DNA from: an uncultured Siphonobacter sp. | Lineage (GTDB): Bacteria; Bacteroidota; Bacteroidia; Cytophagales; Spirosomataceae | Direction of reading: 5' to 3' | DNA length: 33,529 nt | Assembly: GCA_913774715.1 (NCBI GenBank) | Contig: CAJYHS010000168.1 | Span: 1 to 33,529 of the forward strand | Shown: piece after piece, positions 9,327 through 17,376 of the stretch | Position numbering within the stretch: the stretch's first letter is position 1 | Layout of the letters: the number at the start of each line of letters is the position of its first letter | Made by a program: the position numbers and the translations under genes | The notes under the pieces: generated by a model | Told to the model about the DNA's origin: nothing | The model's input: the letters and a program-made list of their open reading frames with translations, nothing else | The model's database searches: none

Positions 9327-10153
9327 ATTCCTTTCTTACAAAACCTTAATTCTAGCGATAACCTAGTTTTATTTTCATTTTGATTGATAGCAGCTCCATG
9401 TATTAAAAATGGCGTAAATAAAAGAGCCTGTCTATAAGCCGGATTAGGCCGAATTAAATCGAGCCCTCCTTTTACATCCACAATTCCTGGAACATGATAT
9501 CCTAACCCGTTAATTCTGGCTCCCTTAGTTTCGCTGCGATACACCTTGGTTTCATTAAGTAAATGACTTTCGGGAAATACCGGCAAAGAGGAGTTTTCAT
9601 CACAGCCAGCCAAAGGAATCCACAAATTAAGAACATTGGCCCAAATATCCAGATACCCATCACGATGGAGTGGATTAATATCCAGTGATTTAGGTCTGCT
9701 GATACGAAGAATAACAATCTCTTCATCCAGTAAAGGATTCTCAAGTTGTAGGGGATATTTAATGAAATCAGAAACTCTGGTACACAGTTGCTGAAAATCA
9801 ATTTTAAAATCTTTAAAGGTCAGAAAACGAGTCTTTTGAATAACCTGATTATGTAATTCCTGAGTATTGAAATATAGATGATATTTTTCCGGACTAAAGT
9901 GATCTGGTAAATCGATTCCTATTTCTAGTGCTATAGATTTTAATAGGCTCGAAATATTTTCTTGGATCCGATTGAATTCTTCAACTGTTAATAAGTCAAA
10001 TAGAGCATATCCGTCTTTCTTCCAAGATGTATTCATAATTACACTTGAACTGGGATTAAACAGCACCTGATCTATACCCCAGAAAAAGTCGCCTTCAATC
10101 TGGAAACTAAACGGTTCTTTATCTATCGTTAGCTGACAGTTCATTAAAGTCAT
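9323..10153 (-). CDS. PhyH-like Fe(II)/2-oxoglutarate dioxygenase
   Basis: Of 276 residues, the core shows the iron-binding facial triad in a jelly-roll context: HRD (His163, Asp165) in PLHRDGYLD, and His252 in FLIHGAA. Arg264 in KTRLSLELRF is placed to bind 2-oxoglutarate. Conserved context such as NLWIPLAGCDENSSLPVFPESH is typical of phytanoyl-CoA dioxygenase-like enzymes. The substrate is unknown. Because the gene overlaps a GT2 glycosyltransferase by four bases, hydroxylation of a sugar, lipid or small precursor in a glycan pathway is a reasonable inference. The start could also be Met4 (10144). Confidence 0.75.
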   Translation of the reverse strand: MTLMNCQLTIDKEPFSFQIEGDFFWGIDQVLFNPSSSVIMNTSWKKDGYALFDLLTVEEFNRIQENISSLLKSIALEIGIDLPDHFSPEKYHLYFNTQELHNQVIQKTRFLTFKDFKIDFQQLCTRVSDFIKYPLQLENPLLDEEIVILRISRPKSLDINPLHRDGYLDIWANVLNLWIPLAGCDENSSLPVFPESHLLNETKVYRSETKGARINGLGYHVPGIVDVKGGLDLIRPNPAYRQALLFTPFLIHGAAINQNENKTRLSLELRFCKKGI

Positions 10154-10168
10154 GGGCTGGAATTTATG

Positions 10169-11092
10169 TTATTCTTTTTCTTCTCTGCGTTGAGTCGCGT
10201 CATCTAGGCTTTGATTAATTTCAAAACCTAAAATTAAGCCCAGAGCAACCAGATACAGCCAGATCATCAACGCTACTAACGTACCTACAGCTCCGTATAG
10301 CCGGTTATAACTAGCAAAGTTAGAAAGGTAGAAGGAAAAGACCTGAGTTATAAGAATAATCAGAATGGATGCTATTATGGAGCCTGGATTAAAAAATCGC
10401 CATCGTTTGTGCAGAGCTGGAGCAATGTAGTAAATCACTGAGACCGCCACGAATAATAAAATAAAAACGGTTAAATAACTTAACCCCTCAGCATACATAT
10501 ACGTAGAATCCACATTCAGAATTCCCTTGTCTACTAATTCATCTACTATTAATCGTCCAATAATCAATACGCCAATTGCTACTAACAATACTAATACTAA
10601 CAGAAAGGTTAACAGAATAGAAATCAGTCGAGTTTTAATAAATCCTCGTTCATCGTGTGTGCGTTGGGTTATGTTAAAAGAACGCATTAATGCGATCATT
10701 CCGTTGGTAGCCGAAAAGAGGGCAAAAAAGAAACCGAAAGATAATACACCACTTCGTTTTCGACTTACAATATCGCTAATCGTGGGTTCTACTTCCCGAT
10801 AAATACCCCTCGGCATGGCCTCTGAAAGAATAGTCATAATCTGATCATCCAGATTGGCAATGGGAATGTAAGGGATAAGCGTAAACAAGAAAATGATAGC
10901 TGGGAAAATAGCTAATGTAAAACTATAAGCAACAGCCGTTGCCCGCTGATCAATATCAAATTGAAGTACATTTGCTATTAACACCCGTAACAAATGATAA
11001 AGGGAAAAATCCCTACGGCGAACCCGTACTTTTCTTAACCAGCTTTTTACTTTTCGCTGAACCCGGTTGGTTTTAGTATTCGTTTTCCCCAT
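10169..11092 (-). CDS. YihY/BrkB family inner-membrane protein
   Basis: This 307-residue protein has a very basic cytoplasmic N-terminus (about 1-30) and about six membrane spans. It carries the family blocks QRATAVAYSFTLAIFPAIIF (near 49-68), FALFSATNGMIALMRSFN (near 122-139), and a C-terminal YGAVGTLVALMIWLYLVAL. The family was once called ribonuclease BN in error; its actual function is unresolved. It ends in a charged tail. It sits 15 bases before the dioxygenase and 30 bases after the thioesterase, in the same transcription run. Confidence 0.9.
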   Translation of the reverse strand: MGKTNTKTNRVQRKVKSWLRKVRVRRRDFSLYHLLRVLIANVLQFDIDQRATAVAYSFTLAIFPAIIFLFTLIPYIPIANLDDQIMTILSEAMPRGIYREVEPTISDIVSRKRSGVLSFGFFFALFSATNGMIALMRSFNITQRTHDERGFIKTRLISILLTFLLVLVLLVAIGVLIIGRLIVDELVDKGILNVDSTYMYAEGLSYLTVFILLFVAVSVIYYIAPALHKRWRFFNPGSIIASILIILITQVFSFYLSNFASYNRLYGAVGTLVALMIWLYLVALGLILGFEINQSLDDATQRREEKE

Positions 11093-11122
11093 CTGTAACG
11101 CCCTTACTCACCCTAATAAATA

Positions 11123-11545
11123 TTATTCATTGACTGTAAAAGACGACTGTAATTTAGCTAGCAATTCAGCAGGAGCTAACACGGGTCGGTTCGTTTGAAT
11201 ATTGACAAAAACCAGCGTTACCTCTCCGGTATTTAGAAGGATCCCCCCCTCATTGACTAATTCAAAATGAAAAACAATACGAGCAGCCGGAGCTTGCCTG
11301 ATACTGGTCCGTATCGTAATTACTTCGTCGTAACGAGCAGGTTTCAGGTAACGGGTTTTCATTTCATAAACGGGCATCATGATTCCTGACTCTTCCAGTT
11401 TTTTGTAGGGAAATCCGATACTCCTCAGGGCTTCTACTCGGCCAATTTCATACAAACGGGCGTAATTCCCGTAATACATGTAACCCATCTGATCCGTATC
11501 TGCATAACAAACCCGATACGGATGTTCGTGTTGAAAAAAACTCAT
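11123..11545 (-). CDS. Acyl-CoA thioesterase, YbgC/4-hydroxybenzoyl-CoA type hot-dog fold
   Basis: This 140-residue hot-dog protein carries YADTDQMGYMYYGNYARLYE (14-33). The Asp in TDQMG (Asp18) matches the catalytic Asp of the 4HBT/YbgC class, followed by the central helix with IGRVEALRSIGF. It would hydrolyse acyl-CoA or acyl-ACP thioesters in the cytoplasm; chain length is not predictable. It opens the five-gene minus run ending at 7743. The mltG terminator lies directly upstream, so its promoter must be squeezed into, or read through, that hairpin. Confidence 0.88.
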   Translation of the reverse strand: MSFFQHEHPYRVCYADTDQMGYMYYGNYARLYEIGRVEALRSIGFPYKKLEESGIMMPVYEMKTRYLKPARYDEVITIRTSIRQAPAARIVFHFELVNEGGILLNTGEVTLVFVNIQTNRPVLAPAELLAKLQSSFTVNE

Positions 11546-11558
11546 ACTTATTCTAGTA

Positions 11559-11601
11559 AAAGGAGCATCAAATCTGACTGATGCAGATATGATGCTCCTT
11601 T
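11559..11601 (-). terminator. Rho-independent terminator after mltG
   Basis: A 12-bp stem (AAAGGAGCATCA / TGATGCTCCTTT) encloses a 19-base loop that can itself pair (ATCTG/CAGAT). It begins four bases after the mltG stop on the minus strand and ends in TTTT, and lies just upstream of the thioesterase start at 11545. Confidence 0.8.
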
Positions 11602-11604
11602 CAT

Positions 11605-12645
11605 TTATTTTTTAATTCCTAACTGATTCAATGCGTCCTGATAGTCTTTTGCATTTTTAAGGTGTTCCTGATACGTCACTGCAAAGATGTGATATCCATT
11701 CAATTTAGGGCTGGCACAGAAATACATATAATCATGTTTTTCCCGATTCAGCACTGCATCAATTGAAGATTGCTCTGGAATATTGATGGGTCCCGGTGGC
11801 AGTCCTTTGTTGATGTAAGTATTGTAAGGGGATTTATACAGGAGTTGATTGTGTAATAACCTTTTGATTCCAAAATCACCGATCGCAAAAATCACGGTTG
11901 GATCTGCTCTTAGAGGTTCATTGACTGCCAGGTGATTCAGATAAACACCCGCTACACGGGGCTTTTCATCCTTTTTCTTAGTTTCAGCTTCTACAATACT
12001 TGCTAAGGTTATTACTTCCGTCTGGGTAAGATTCAGGGCTTTGGCTTTGGCTTTACGTTCATCCGTCCAAAACTTATCGTATTCGGACTTCATTCGTCCC
12101 ATTAACTTTTGAGGCGTTGTGTTCCAATACACTTCATACGTATTAGGAAGGAACATGCTTACAATCGTCTCAGGCGTAAATCCGTAGAATTTGGCTACCT
12201 CCGGGTCATTTATCATTTTCTTGAATTCGGTAGAGTCGAATTCAAACTTTCCTCCTACTTTCTCTACCAACTCCTGTTTCAGACGAACATTATTGAACGT
12301 AAGTTTAACAGGGGCCTGATTACCTGAACGCAGGGCTTTAATGACTTCGTAGTTTCCAGCGTTGGGCTTGATTTTGTAACGACCGGGTTTCACATGATCA
12401 TTGTACTTCAAAAACTTTGCCAGGAAGCGGAAATACATGACATCGTGAACCATTTTGTTCTTTTCTAAAGAATCCGTAACGGTTTCGATAGTGGCTGATT
12501 TCGTCGGTATTAATAAGTAAAAATCCCGTTTCCCCTGTACATTCAGATTAGAGGTGTACAAAATCTGCCACACGTAAAATGAGACAATAGGAATCAGAAT
12601 TGAGAAAATGATAATGGCGTATTTTAAATACCTATTCTGAAGCAT
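11605..12645 (-). CDS. mltG: Endolytic peptidoglycan transglycosylase MltG
   Basis: This 346-residue protein has one N-terminal membrane anchor (about 9-30), a LysM-like segment (about 40-110) and the YceG catalytic domain. Glu219 in LASIVEAET corresponds to the catalytic Glu218 of E. coli MltG. Further signatures are LRADPTVIFA, SPYNTYINKGLPPGPI and a final FAVTYQEH. MltG cuts nascent glycan strands at the outer face of the inner membrane and sets glycan length. It lies 46 bases after the Ldh-family gene and ends at its own hairpin terminator. Confidence 0.95.
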   Translation of the reverse strand: MLQNRYLKYAIIIFSILIPIVSFYVWQILYTSNLNVQGKRDFYLLIPTKSATIETVTDSLEKNKMVHDVMYFRFLAKFLKYNDHVKPGRYKIKPNAGNYEVIKALRSGNQAPVKLTFNNVRLKQELVEKVGGKFEFDSTEFKKMINDPEVAKFYGFTPETIVSMFLPNTYEVYWNTTPQKLMGRMKSEYDKFWTDERKAKAKALNLTQTEVITLASIVEAETKKKDEKPRVAGVYLNHLAVNEPLRADPTVIFAIGDFGIKRLLHNQLLYKSPYNTYINKGLPPGPINIPEQSSIDAVLNREKHDYMYFCASPKLNGYHIFAVTYQEHLKNAKDYQDALNQLGIKK

Positions 12646-12691
12646 ATAATTAGGGATCTACTGTCAAGATTGTTAAAACGTTGGGATGTGA

Positions 12692-13765
12692 CTATACAGG
12701 AAAGCTAATTTGAAAACGTTCACCCAGGGCCTTCAGGTCTTCTATCACGGGAGCTAGCACCGGAATACCTTCCTGTCTACGCTGTGCCTCCATGACTCGT
12801 TCAGGATCGCCCGGAATCAATACCTGTTCCCCGTTAAGGCCTTCAGCACTACGGAACCGACGAATCCACTGATCCATGTGAGATTTAAACTCATCCGCTG
12901 GCCGGAATGCATCTACCCGCATAGCACCCAGAAAATGCCCTGTGCCGATTCCTACGCCTTCTTCGGCAGCCATAAAACCAGCGGTGGCAAAGGGTGGCAC
13001 CCAAGGTCCGTAGTTCGCTCCAGATAAAACGCCCGAGAACAAATCGACCATTGCTCCTAAGCCGTATCCTTTGTGACTACCATGTTCACGGTCACCGCCC
13101 AGAGGTAATAAAGCTCCTCCTTTTCTAACCGCATTCGAATCCGTTGTTGGCTTGCCTTCGGCATCCTGAACCCAGCCCGTTGGCGTTTCCTGATTTTTCC
13201 GCTGTAAAATCTCCAGTTTTCCGTAAGCAGCCGTGGTAGTAGCCATATCTAGTAAAAAGGGAGGTTCCTCCTGAGCTGGCATAGCCACACAAATGGGATT
13301 GGTTCCTAATAATCGCTCTTTCGAAAACGTAGGCGTCACCAGCGGTCCCGCGTGCGTCATGGACCAACCAATCATATCTTTTTTCAAAGCCAGAGAGGCA
13401 TGATAACCGGCAATGCCAAAGTGGTTTGAATTACGAACGGCCACCCAGCCCGTACCCACTTTATCGGCTTTTTCCATGGCAATTTCCATGGCTCTTGGAG
13501 CCACCACTAACCCTAAACCCGCATCTCCATCCAGGACAGCCGTGGACGGCGTTTCGTGAATAATCCGAATATTGGGCTTGGGATTCAGGCGGCCATGATC
13601 CATTAATCGAACATAACCAGACAAGCGGGCTACCCCATGAGAATCGATTCCGCGTAGATCAGCCGAAACCAAAACGTCCGTGGCAAGGCTGGCATCGTTT
13701 TCAGAACAGCCCATCGCTAAAAAGATATCCTTAACGAAGGTATAGAGAACTTGATGTTTGATCAT
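12692..13765 (-). CDS. Ldh family (type 2 malate/L-lactate dehydrogenase-like) NAD(P)-dependent oxidoreductase
   Basis: The 357-residue length is right for the family. Motifs seen are SADLRGIDSHGVARL (34-48, with the substrate-binding Arg and His43), NSNHFGIAGYH (112-122), LLGTNPI near 153 and SHKGYGLGAMVDLFSG in the C-terminal half. The family reduces 2-oxoacids or related substrates (malate, lactate, ureidoglycolate, 2,3-diketogulonate) with a fold unrelated to classical LDH; the substrate here cannot be assigned. A TAGTTTTG sequence at 13843-13850 on the minus strand could be its -7 element, but no -33 partner is clear. It may be cotranscribed with mltG. Confidence 0.9.
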   Translation of the reverse strand: MIKHQVLYTFVKDIFLAMGCSENDASLATDVLVSADLRGIDSHGVARLSGYVRLMDHGRLNPKPNIRIIHETPSTAVLDGDAGLGLVVAPRAMEIAMEKADKVGTGWVAVRNSNHFGIAGYHASLALKKDMIGWSMTHAGPLVTPTFSKERLLGTNPICVAMPAQEEPPFLLDMATTTAAYGKLEILQRKNQETPTGWVQDAEGKPTTDSNAVRKGGALLPLGGDREHGSHKGYGLGAMVDLFSGVLSGANYGPWVPPFATAGFMAAEEGVGIGTGHFLGAMRVDAFRPADEFKSHMDQWIRRFRSAEGLNGEQVLIPGDPERVMEAQRRQEGIPVLAPVIEDLKALGERFQISFPV

Positions 13766-13896
13766 TACTAAGTAATTCTTCTGAACAGTTAATTCAACGG
13801 AATTTCACTCTTTCTTACCTTTCTGCTCTCATTCCTCAACTGCAAAACTAATAAAGCCAGGAAAGTAAACTTCTTTTTTGGGGGATGAATCCTGAA

Positions 13897-14748
13897 CTAT
13901 TTCAGTCTTTGAACCAATGCTTTGATTAACGTAGCCGAATTACGAGCAGCAATAGGCCCAAATTTATGCATATCCATTGATGCAGAATGATTGGCATTGT
14001 CCGACAAACTGCGTATCACCAGAAAGGGTACTTTTTGCTGATAACAGATCTGACTGACTGCTGCTCCTTCCATCTCAATAGCATCGGCATCCATCGCCCG
14101 ACGAATGGCTAAGCTTGCCGAATCAGAAGCCATAAAAACATCTCCCGTTACCACAACTCCCGTATGAATGAATGGTTTATACTCTTCAATAGATTCCAGC
14201 TTAACTTTTGGAACAACTAATCCCGTAACCAGTAGTAAAGCCGAGTCAGAAGGGAAATAAACGGGGTTTTCTTTGAAGTTATACGGATTACGTGTAGGCC
14301 TTTGCTGCATGCCTTCATTCAGGTAACGTCCATAATCGTGATGAGCTACTTTGGTAGCTACCACGATATCTCCGGGATGGTAGTCGGGGTTCAAACCACC
14401 AGCGATTCCCGTAAACAGTACTTCCCTGGGACGAAAATGTTCCAGTAATAACGTGGTAGTAAGAGCCGCATTGACCTTCCCTATTCCGCCCTGCACCAGT
14501 ACTACTTTCTTGCCTTCCAATTGCCCGGTATAAAAGGTTAACCCTTCTATTTTCCGCTCTTTACGCCCTTTTATATCTTTCTTCAAAACCTCTACCTCGT
14601 CGGCAAAAGCCCCCATAATAGCCGTATAAGTACTGCTTTTTTTAGGAAAGCCGCCTGTGTGTTCGGGCGTAGTTGAGTACGTTAGCTGAGCTTTCAGTGT
14701 CGATGTAAGACCCAGCATAAGCCAAAGAACTCCAATTATTTTTTCCAT
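13897..14748 (-). CDS. mtnN: Exported 5'-methylthioadenosine/S-adenosylhomocysteine nucleosidase
   Basis: Residues 1-20 form a signal peptide (MEKIIGVLWL..., cleavage near LKA-Q), which E. coli MTAN lacks. The enzyme domain (about 42-283) aligns motif by motif with E. coli MTAN: Glu51 in GAFADEV for Glu12, GGIGKVNAA (87-95), TGIAGGL (113-119), TGDVFMAS (201-208), Glu227 in EMEGAA for Glu174, and Asp250 in RSLSDNA for the catalytic Asp197. It should split MTA, SAH or related adenine nucleosides into adenine and a thiosugar, outside the cytoplasm. It starts 11 bases after the stop of the purine permease, so both should come from one message. A nucleosidase of different specificity in the same superfamily is the main alternative. 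Confidence 0.85.
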   Translation of the reverse strand: MEKIIGVLWLMLGLTSTLKAQLTYSTTPEHTGGFPKKSSTYTAIMGAFADEVEVLKKDIKGRKERKIEGLTFYTGQLEGKKVVLVQGGIGKVNAALTTTLLLEHFRPREVLFTGIAGGLNPDYHPGDIVVATKVAHHDYGRYLNEGMQQRPTRNPYNFKENPVYFPSDSALLLVTGLVVPKVKLESIEEYKPFIHTGVVVTGDVFMASDSASLAIRRAMDADAIEMEGAAVSQICYQQKVPFLVIRSLSDNANHSASMDMHKFGPIAARNSATLIKALVQRLK

Positions 14749-14759
14749 TTGTTGATTCC

Positions 14760-16055
14760 TTATTCAATCATTAATGCTGCCAGACATAAACCCATAATCA
14801 GCCAAAAAGCCAAAGGTAACTGCCGAAACTTGCCAGAAGCTAACTTCAAGGCCCCGTAACTTAAAAAGCCCCAAATGATTCCCTGAGTAATGCTATAACT
14901 GAAAGGTATTACTACCATTGCCAGAAAAGCAGGAACGGCTTCCTCCCACTCATCCCAGGGGATACGGGTAACGGTTTTCATCATGAAAACACCTACTACT
15001 ACTAATGCAGGAGCAGTCGCAATTGAAGGAACTATACTTAGCAAGGGTGAGAGAAACAAGCACGGTAGAAAACAAAAAGCCGCCGTAATGGCAGTTAATC
15101 CTGTTCGCCCCCCAGCCTCAATACCCACTGCCGATTCAATGTAAGCCGTTCCGGGACTAGTGCCTACTAACCCCGCCAATGTCGTAGCAACAGCGTCGGT
15201 TAACAATGACTCTTTGATAGCCAGCGGTTCGCCTTCTTCATCCAACCGACCTGTGGCTTCGGCTAACCCAATAAATGTGCTGAGGCTATCAAAGAGGTCC
15301 GTAAATACAAAAGCAAAAATGACCGGAGCCATCGCCCAGGTCAACGATCCCCAGAGATCGAGTTTGAACATCAGACTAAAATCCGGAGCTGCGAATACGC
15401 CCTTCCATTCTACTAACGTTTCGCTAGTAACTAGTCTACCCGGTATTAAAGCTATTAGAGTAGTAAGGATAATTCCCCAAAGAATACCTCCGTTTACCTT
15501 TTTCTGAATGAATATCAATGTGCTTAGCAAGCCCGTAATAAATATCAGTACGCCAGGGGTAATCTTTCCCATACTGATAATCGTAGCGGGATTAGCCACA
15601 ACGAATTTTGCATTAATAAGCCCGATGAGAGTGATAAATAATCCAATGCCCGCGGCAATTCCGTAACGCAGTGACTTAGGAATGGCTTTAATAAGGATAA
15701 CCCGAACATTGAAAACTGAGATAATCAGGAAGAATACCCCAGCCCAGAAGACCGCACCAAGAGCCGTAGTATAGGGTACCTTCATTCCCTGAACCACAGT
15801 AAAGGTAAAAAAGGCATTCAGCCCCATTCCCGGAGCCACTACATAAGGGCTCTTGGCATAAAGCCCCATCATTAAACTACAAAAGCAACAGACTAAAACA
15901 GTGGCAGTTAGTACGCCCGAAAAAGGCATCCCTGAAAGAGCAAGAACCGAGGGGTTCACCACAATGATGTAGGCAGTAGCCAGGAAACTGGTGATACCAG
16001 CTAAAATTTCGGTATAAAAAGAATTAGGGACATGGCCCCTTTGAACAGGCTTCAT
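14760..16055 (-). CDS. AzgA-type NCS2 purine permease
   Basis: This 431-residue transporter has about 12-14 hydrophobic segments and the NCS2/AzgA signatures: ITSFLATAYIIVVNP (21-35), PGMGLNAFF near 74, FVFTDLFDSLSTFIGLA near 250, and GTSPGTAYIESAVGIEAGGR in the substrate-binding half. Known members import hypoxanthine, guanine or adenine with protons. The exact base is unknown, though the downstream exported nucleosidase, which would release adenine, points to adenine. It follows the Crp-type gene by 43 bases and precedes mtnN by 11. No space exists for a purine riboswitch, so control more likely comes from the regulator upstream. Confidence 0.92.
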   Translation of the reverse strand: MKPVQRGHVPNSFYTEILAGITSFLATAYIIVVNPSVLALSGMPFSGVLTATVLVCCFCSLMMGLYAKSPYVVAPGMGLNAFFTFTVVQGMKVPYTTALGAVFWAGVFFLIISVFNVRVILIKAIPKSLRYGIAAGIGLFITLIGLINAKFVVANPATIISMGKITPGVLIFITGLLSTLIFIQKKVNGGILWGIILTTLIALIPGRLVTSETLVEWKGVFAAPDFSLMFKLDLWGSLTWAMAPVIFAFVFTDLFDSLSTFIGLAEATGRLDEEGEPLAIKESLLTDAVATTLAGLVGTSPGTAYIESAVGIEAGGRTGLTAITAAFCFLPCLFLSPLLSIVPSIATAPALVVVGVFMMKTVTRIPWDEWEEAVPAFLAMVVIPFSYSITQGIIWGFLSYGALKLASGKFRQLPLAFWLIMGLCLAALMIE

Positions 16056-16098
16056 GTCCCTAATTTCTATAGAAAAAGTTCGTTTACGAACCTAACCA

Positions 16099-16680
16099 CT
16101 AAAGATATTTACGCAGACGGCTCAAAGACTCTGGAGTTACGCCCAGGTAAGACGCCAGGTGATACTGAGGTACCCGCTGAATCAGTGAAGGGTGATCCTG
16201 CAATAAACGTAAGTAACGATCAGCGGCATTATCCGCAATTTGAGAGTCAATGCGGCCTTCCATGTCCTGAACGGTACGTTCCAGCATCATCAATGAGAAA
16301 CGCTGATAAGCTTGTGATTCTTCAAAAAGCGTAGCCCGGTCTTCACTCGTCATTACAAGCAGGGTTGAGTCTTCCAGGGCCTGTACCGAATAAGGGCTTA
16401 GGCGATGCGTAGAATAACCCGTTACGCTCGTCACAAACGAATTTTCGTCTCTCAGAAAAAGTGTTACTTCTTTTCCTTTGTCGGTGCGATATACTCGCAT
16501 CACTCCCTCAATAACAAAAGCTACTTCTTCAATGTGATCGCCCTGGTGAATGAAAAAATCACCTTTTTTAAAGGGACGTGTCTGGTAAGCAGAGTTAATA
16601 GCATCTACATCCTCTTGAGACAGCTCCACATATCGGCGGATGTAGGACAATAGGGGCTGAGTAATGTTTTCTGAAAGCAT
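16099..16680 (-). CDS. Crp/Fnr family transcriptional regulator
   Basis: Of 193 residues, 30-120 form a cyclic-nucleotide-binding beta-roll (FKKGDFFIHQGDHIEEVAFV) and the C-terminus is a winged helix ending VPQYHLASYLGVTPESLSRL, the usual recognition helix of Bacteroidota Crp-like proteins. The cAMP-specific phosphate-binding Arg-Ser pair of Crp is not evident, and there are no Fnr-type N-terminal cysteines, so the ligand is unknown. It lies directly before the purine permease with the same orientation and a 43-base gap, and could control that operon. About 0.7 kb of non-coding DNA lies upstream. Confidence 0.88.
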   Translation of the reverse strand: MLSENITQPLLSYIRRYVELSQEDVDAINSAYQTRPFKKGDFFIHQGDHIEEVAFVIEGVMRVYRTDKGKEVTLFLRDENSFVTSVTGYSTHRLSPYSVQALEDSTLLVMTSEDRATLFEESQAYQRFSLMMLERTVQDMEGRIDSQIADNAADRYLRLLQDHPSLIQRVPQYHLASYLGVTPESLSRLRKYL

Positions 16681-17334
16681 AAGTTTTTTTCAAAGAAAGA
16701 TGAAATGGCGGTTTTACTGTCAGCTAAAATAGCACATTTTTACGGCAATTATCATAACTCAAGTATAGTTTTACTAATTTTTTTCAGAAACCTGGTTTTT
16801 GCTAAGTATAAAAACTCAGCAAAACAGTGATTTAGAGTTACTATCTTACAATCAGGTAATTACTAAGTCAATAACCTCCTTTGATCAGAAAAACAGATTA
16901 CTGGAAAAAAAACTACTAGTTATTAGTTGAGTATTTATTTAAGAAAGTACCTTATTTATATTGTACAATTTGGCTCGCGAAGTACAAACCTTATTGCCTT
17001 CCTAACTTGAATTTCTGTTATAGAAACGAAGCGATCCGCACTTTTATTTAATATATTTTTATTAAAAACACATTACTTATAAATTCATTCCATTGACTAT
17101 CAATATATTATCACTTTGATACATTAAAATAGTTTACTGTTAACTATTGATATATGATCCTTATACTTCTTTACCTCAAGGTAACCAGCCAGACATGGTT
17201 GCACGACCTTTCTCAATTGGATTTTTCTTAGACCATTTATAACGAATGCTCAAGCTATAAATTAAGCATCAGGCCATTTACCATACGCGTAATGCAAGTT
17301 CAATAAATACTCATTGCTTCTATACGTTTGACCT
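16681..17334. other. AT-rich non-coding region
   Basis: About 650 bases between the Crp-type gene and the aroA terminator contain no convincing gene. All frames are broken by frequent stops; the longest Met-start frame I checked, near 17154, gives only 25 codons. No tRNA, transposase remnant or TAnnTTTG promoter was found for the Crp gene. A loose inverted pattern around TATCAATA (17099-17155) is too AT-rich to judge. A small RNA cannot be excluded. Confidence 0.5.
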
Positions 17335-17375
17335 AACCGAATAACCCCGATACAGAGTATCGGGGTTATTCGGTT
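17335..17375. terminator. Perfect 19-bp hairpin after aroA
   Basis: AACCGAATAACCCCGATAC (17335-17353) pairs perfectly with GTATCGGGGTTATTCGGTT (17357-17375) across a 3-base loop, ending two bases from the aroA stop. It is placed as an aroA terminator, but the following minus-strand bases have no T-run, so it may act instead as an RNA 3'-end stabiliser. Confidence 0.75.
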
Positions 17376-17376
17376 G

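Noticed and set aside
10527-10802. Plus-strand open frame of 91 codons
   Set aside because: It is wholly antisense to the YihY gene, is low-complexity (Asn/Thr/Ile-rich), and resembles no family.
15160-15507. Plus-strand open frame of 115 codons
   Set aside because: Antisense to the purine permease, with composition explained by the complementary membrane-protein codons.
16056-16098. Purine riboswitch before the AzgA-type permease
   Set aside because: Only 43 bases separate it from the upstream gene, too short for the aptamer and its switch, and no three-way-junction pattern is present.
17154-17231. Small open frame of 25 codons in the AT-rich gap
   Set aside because: Too short, with no promoter or conserved motif to support it.
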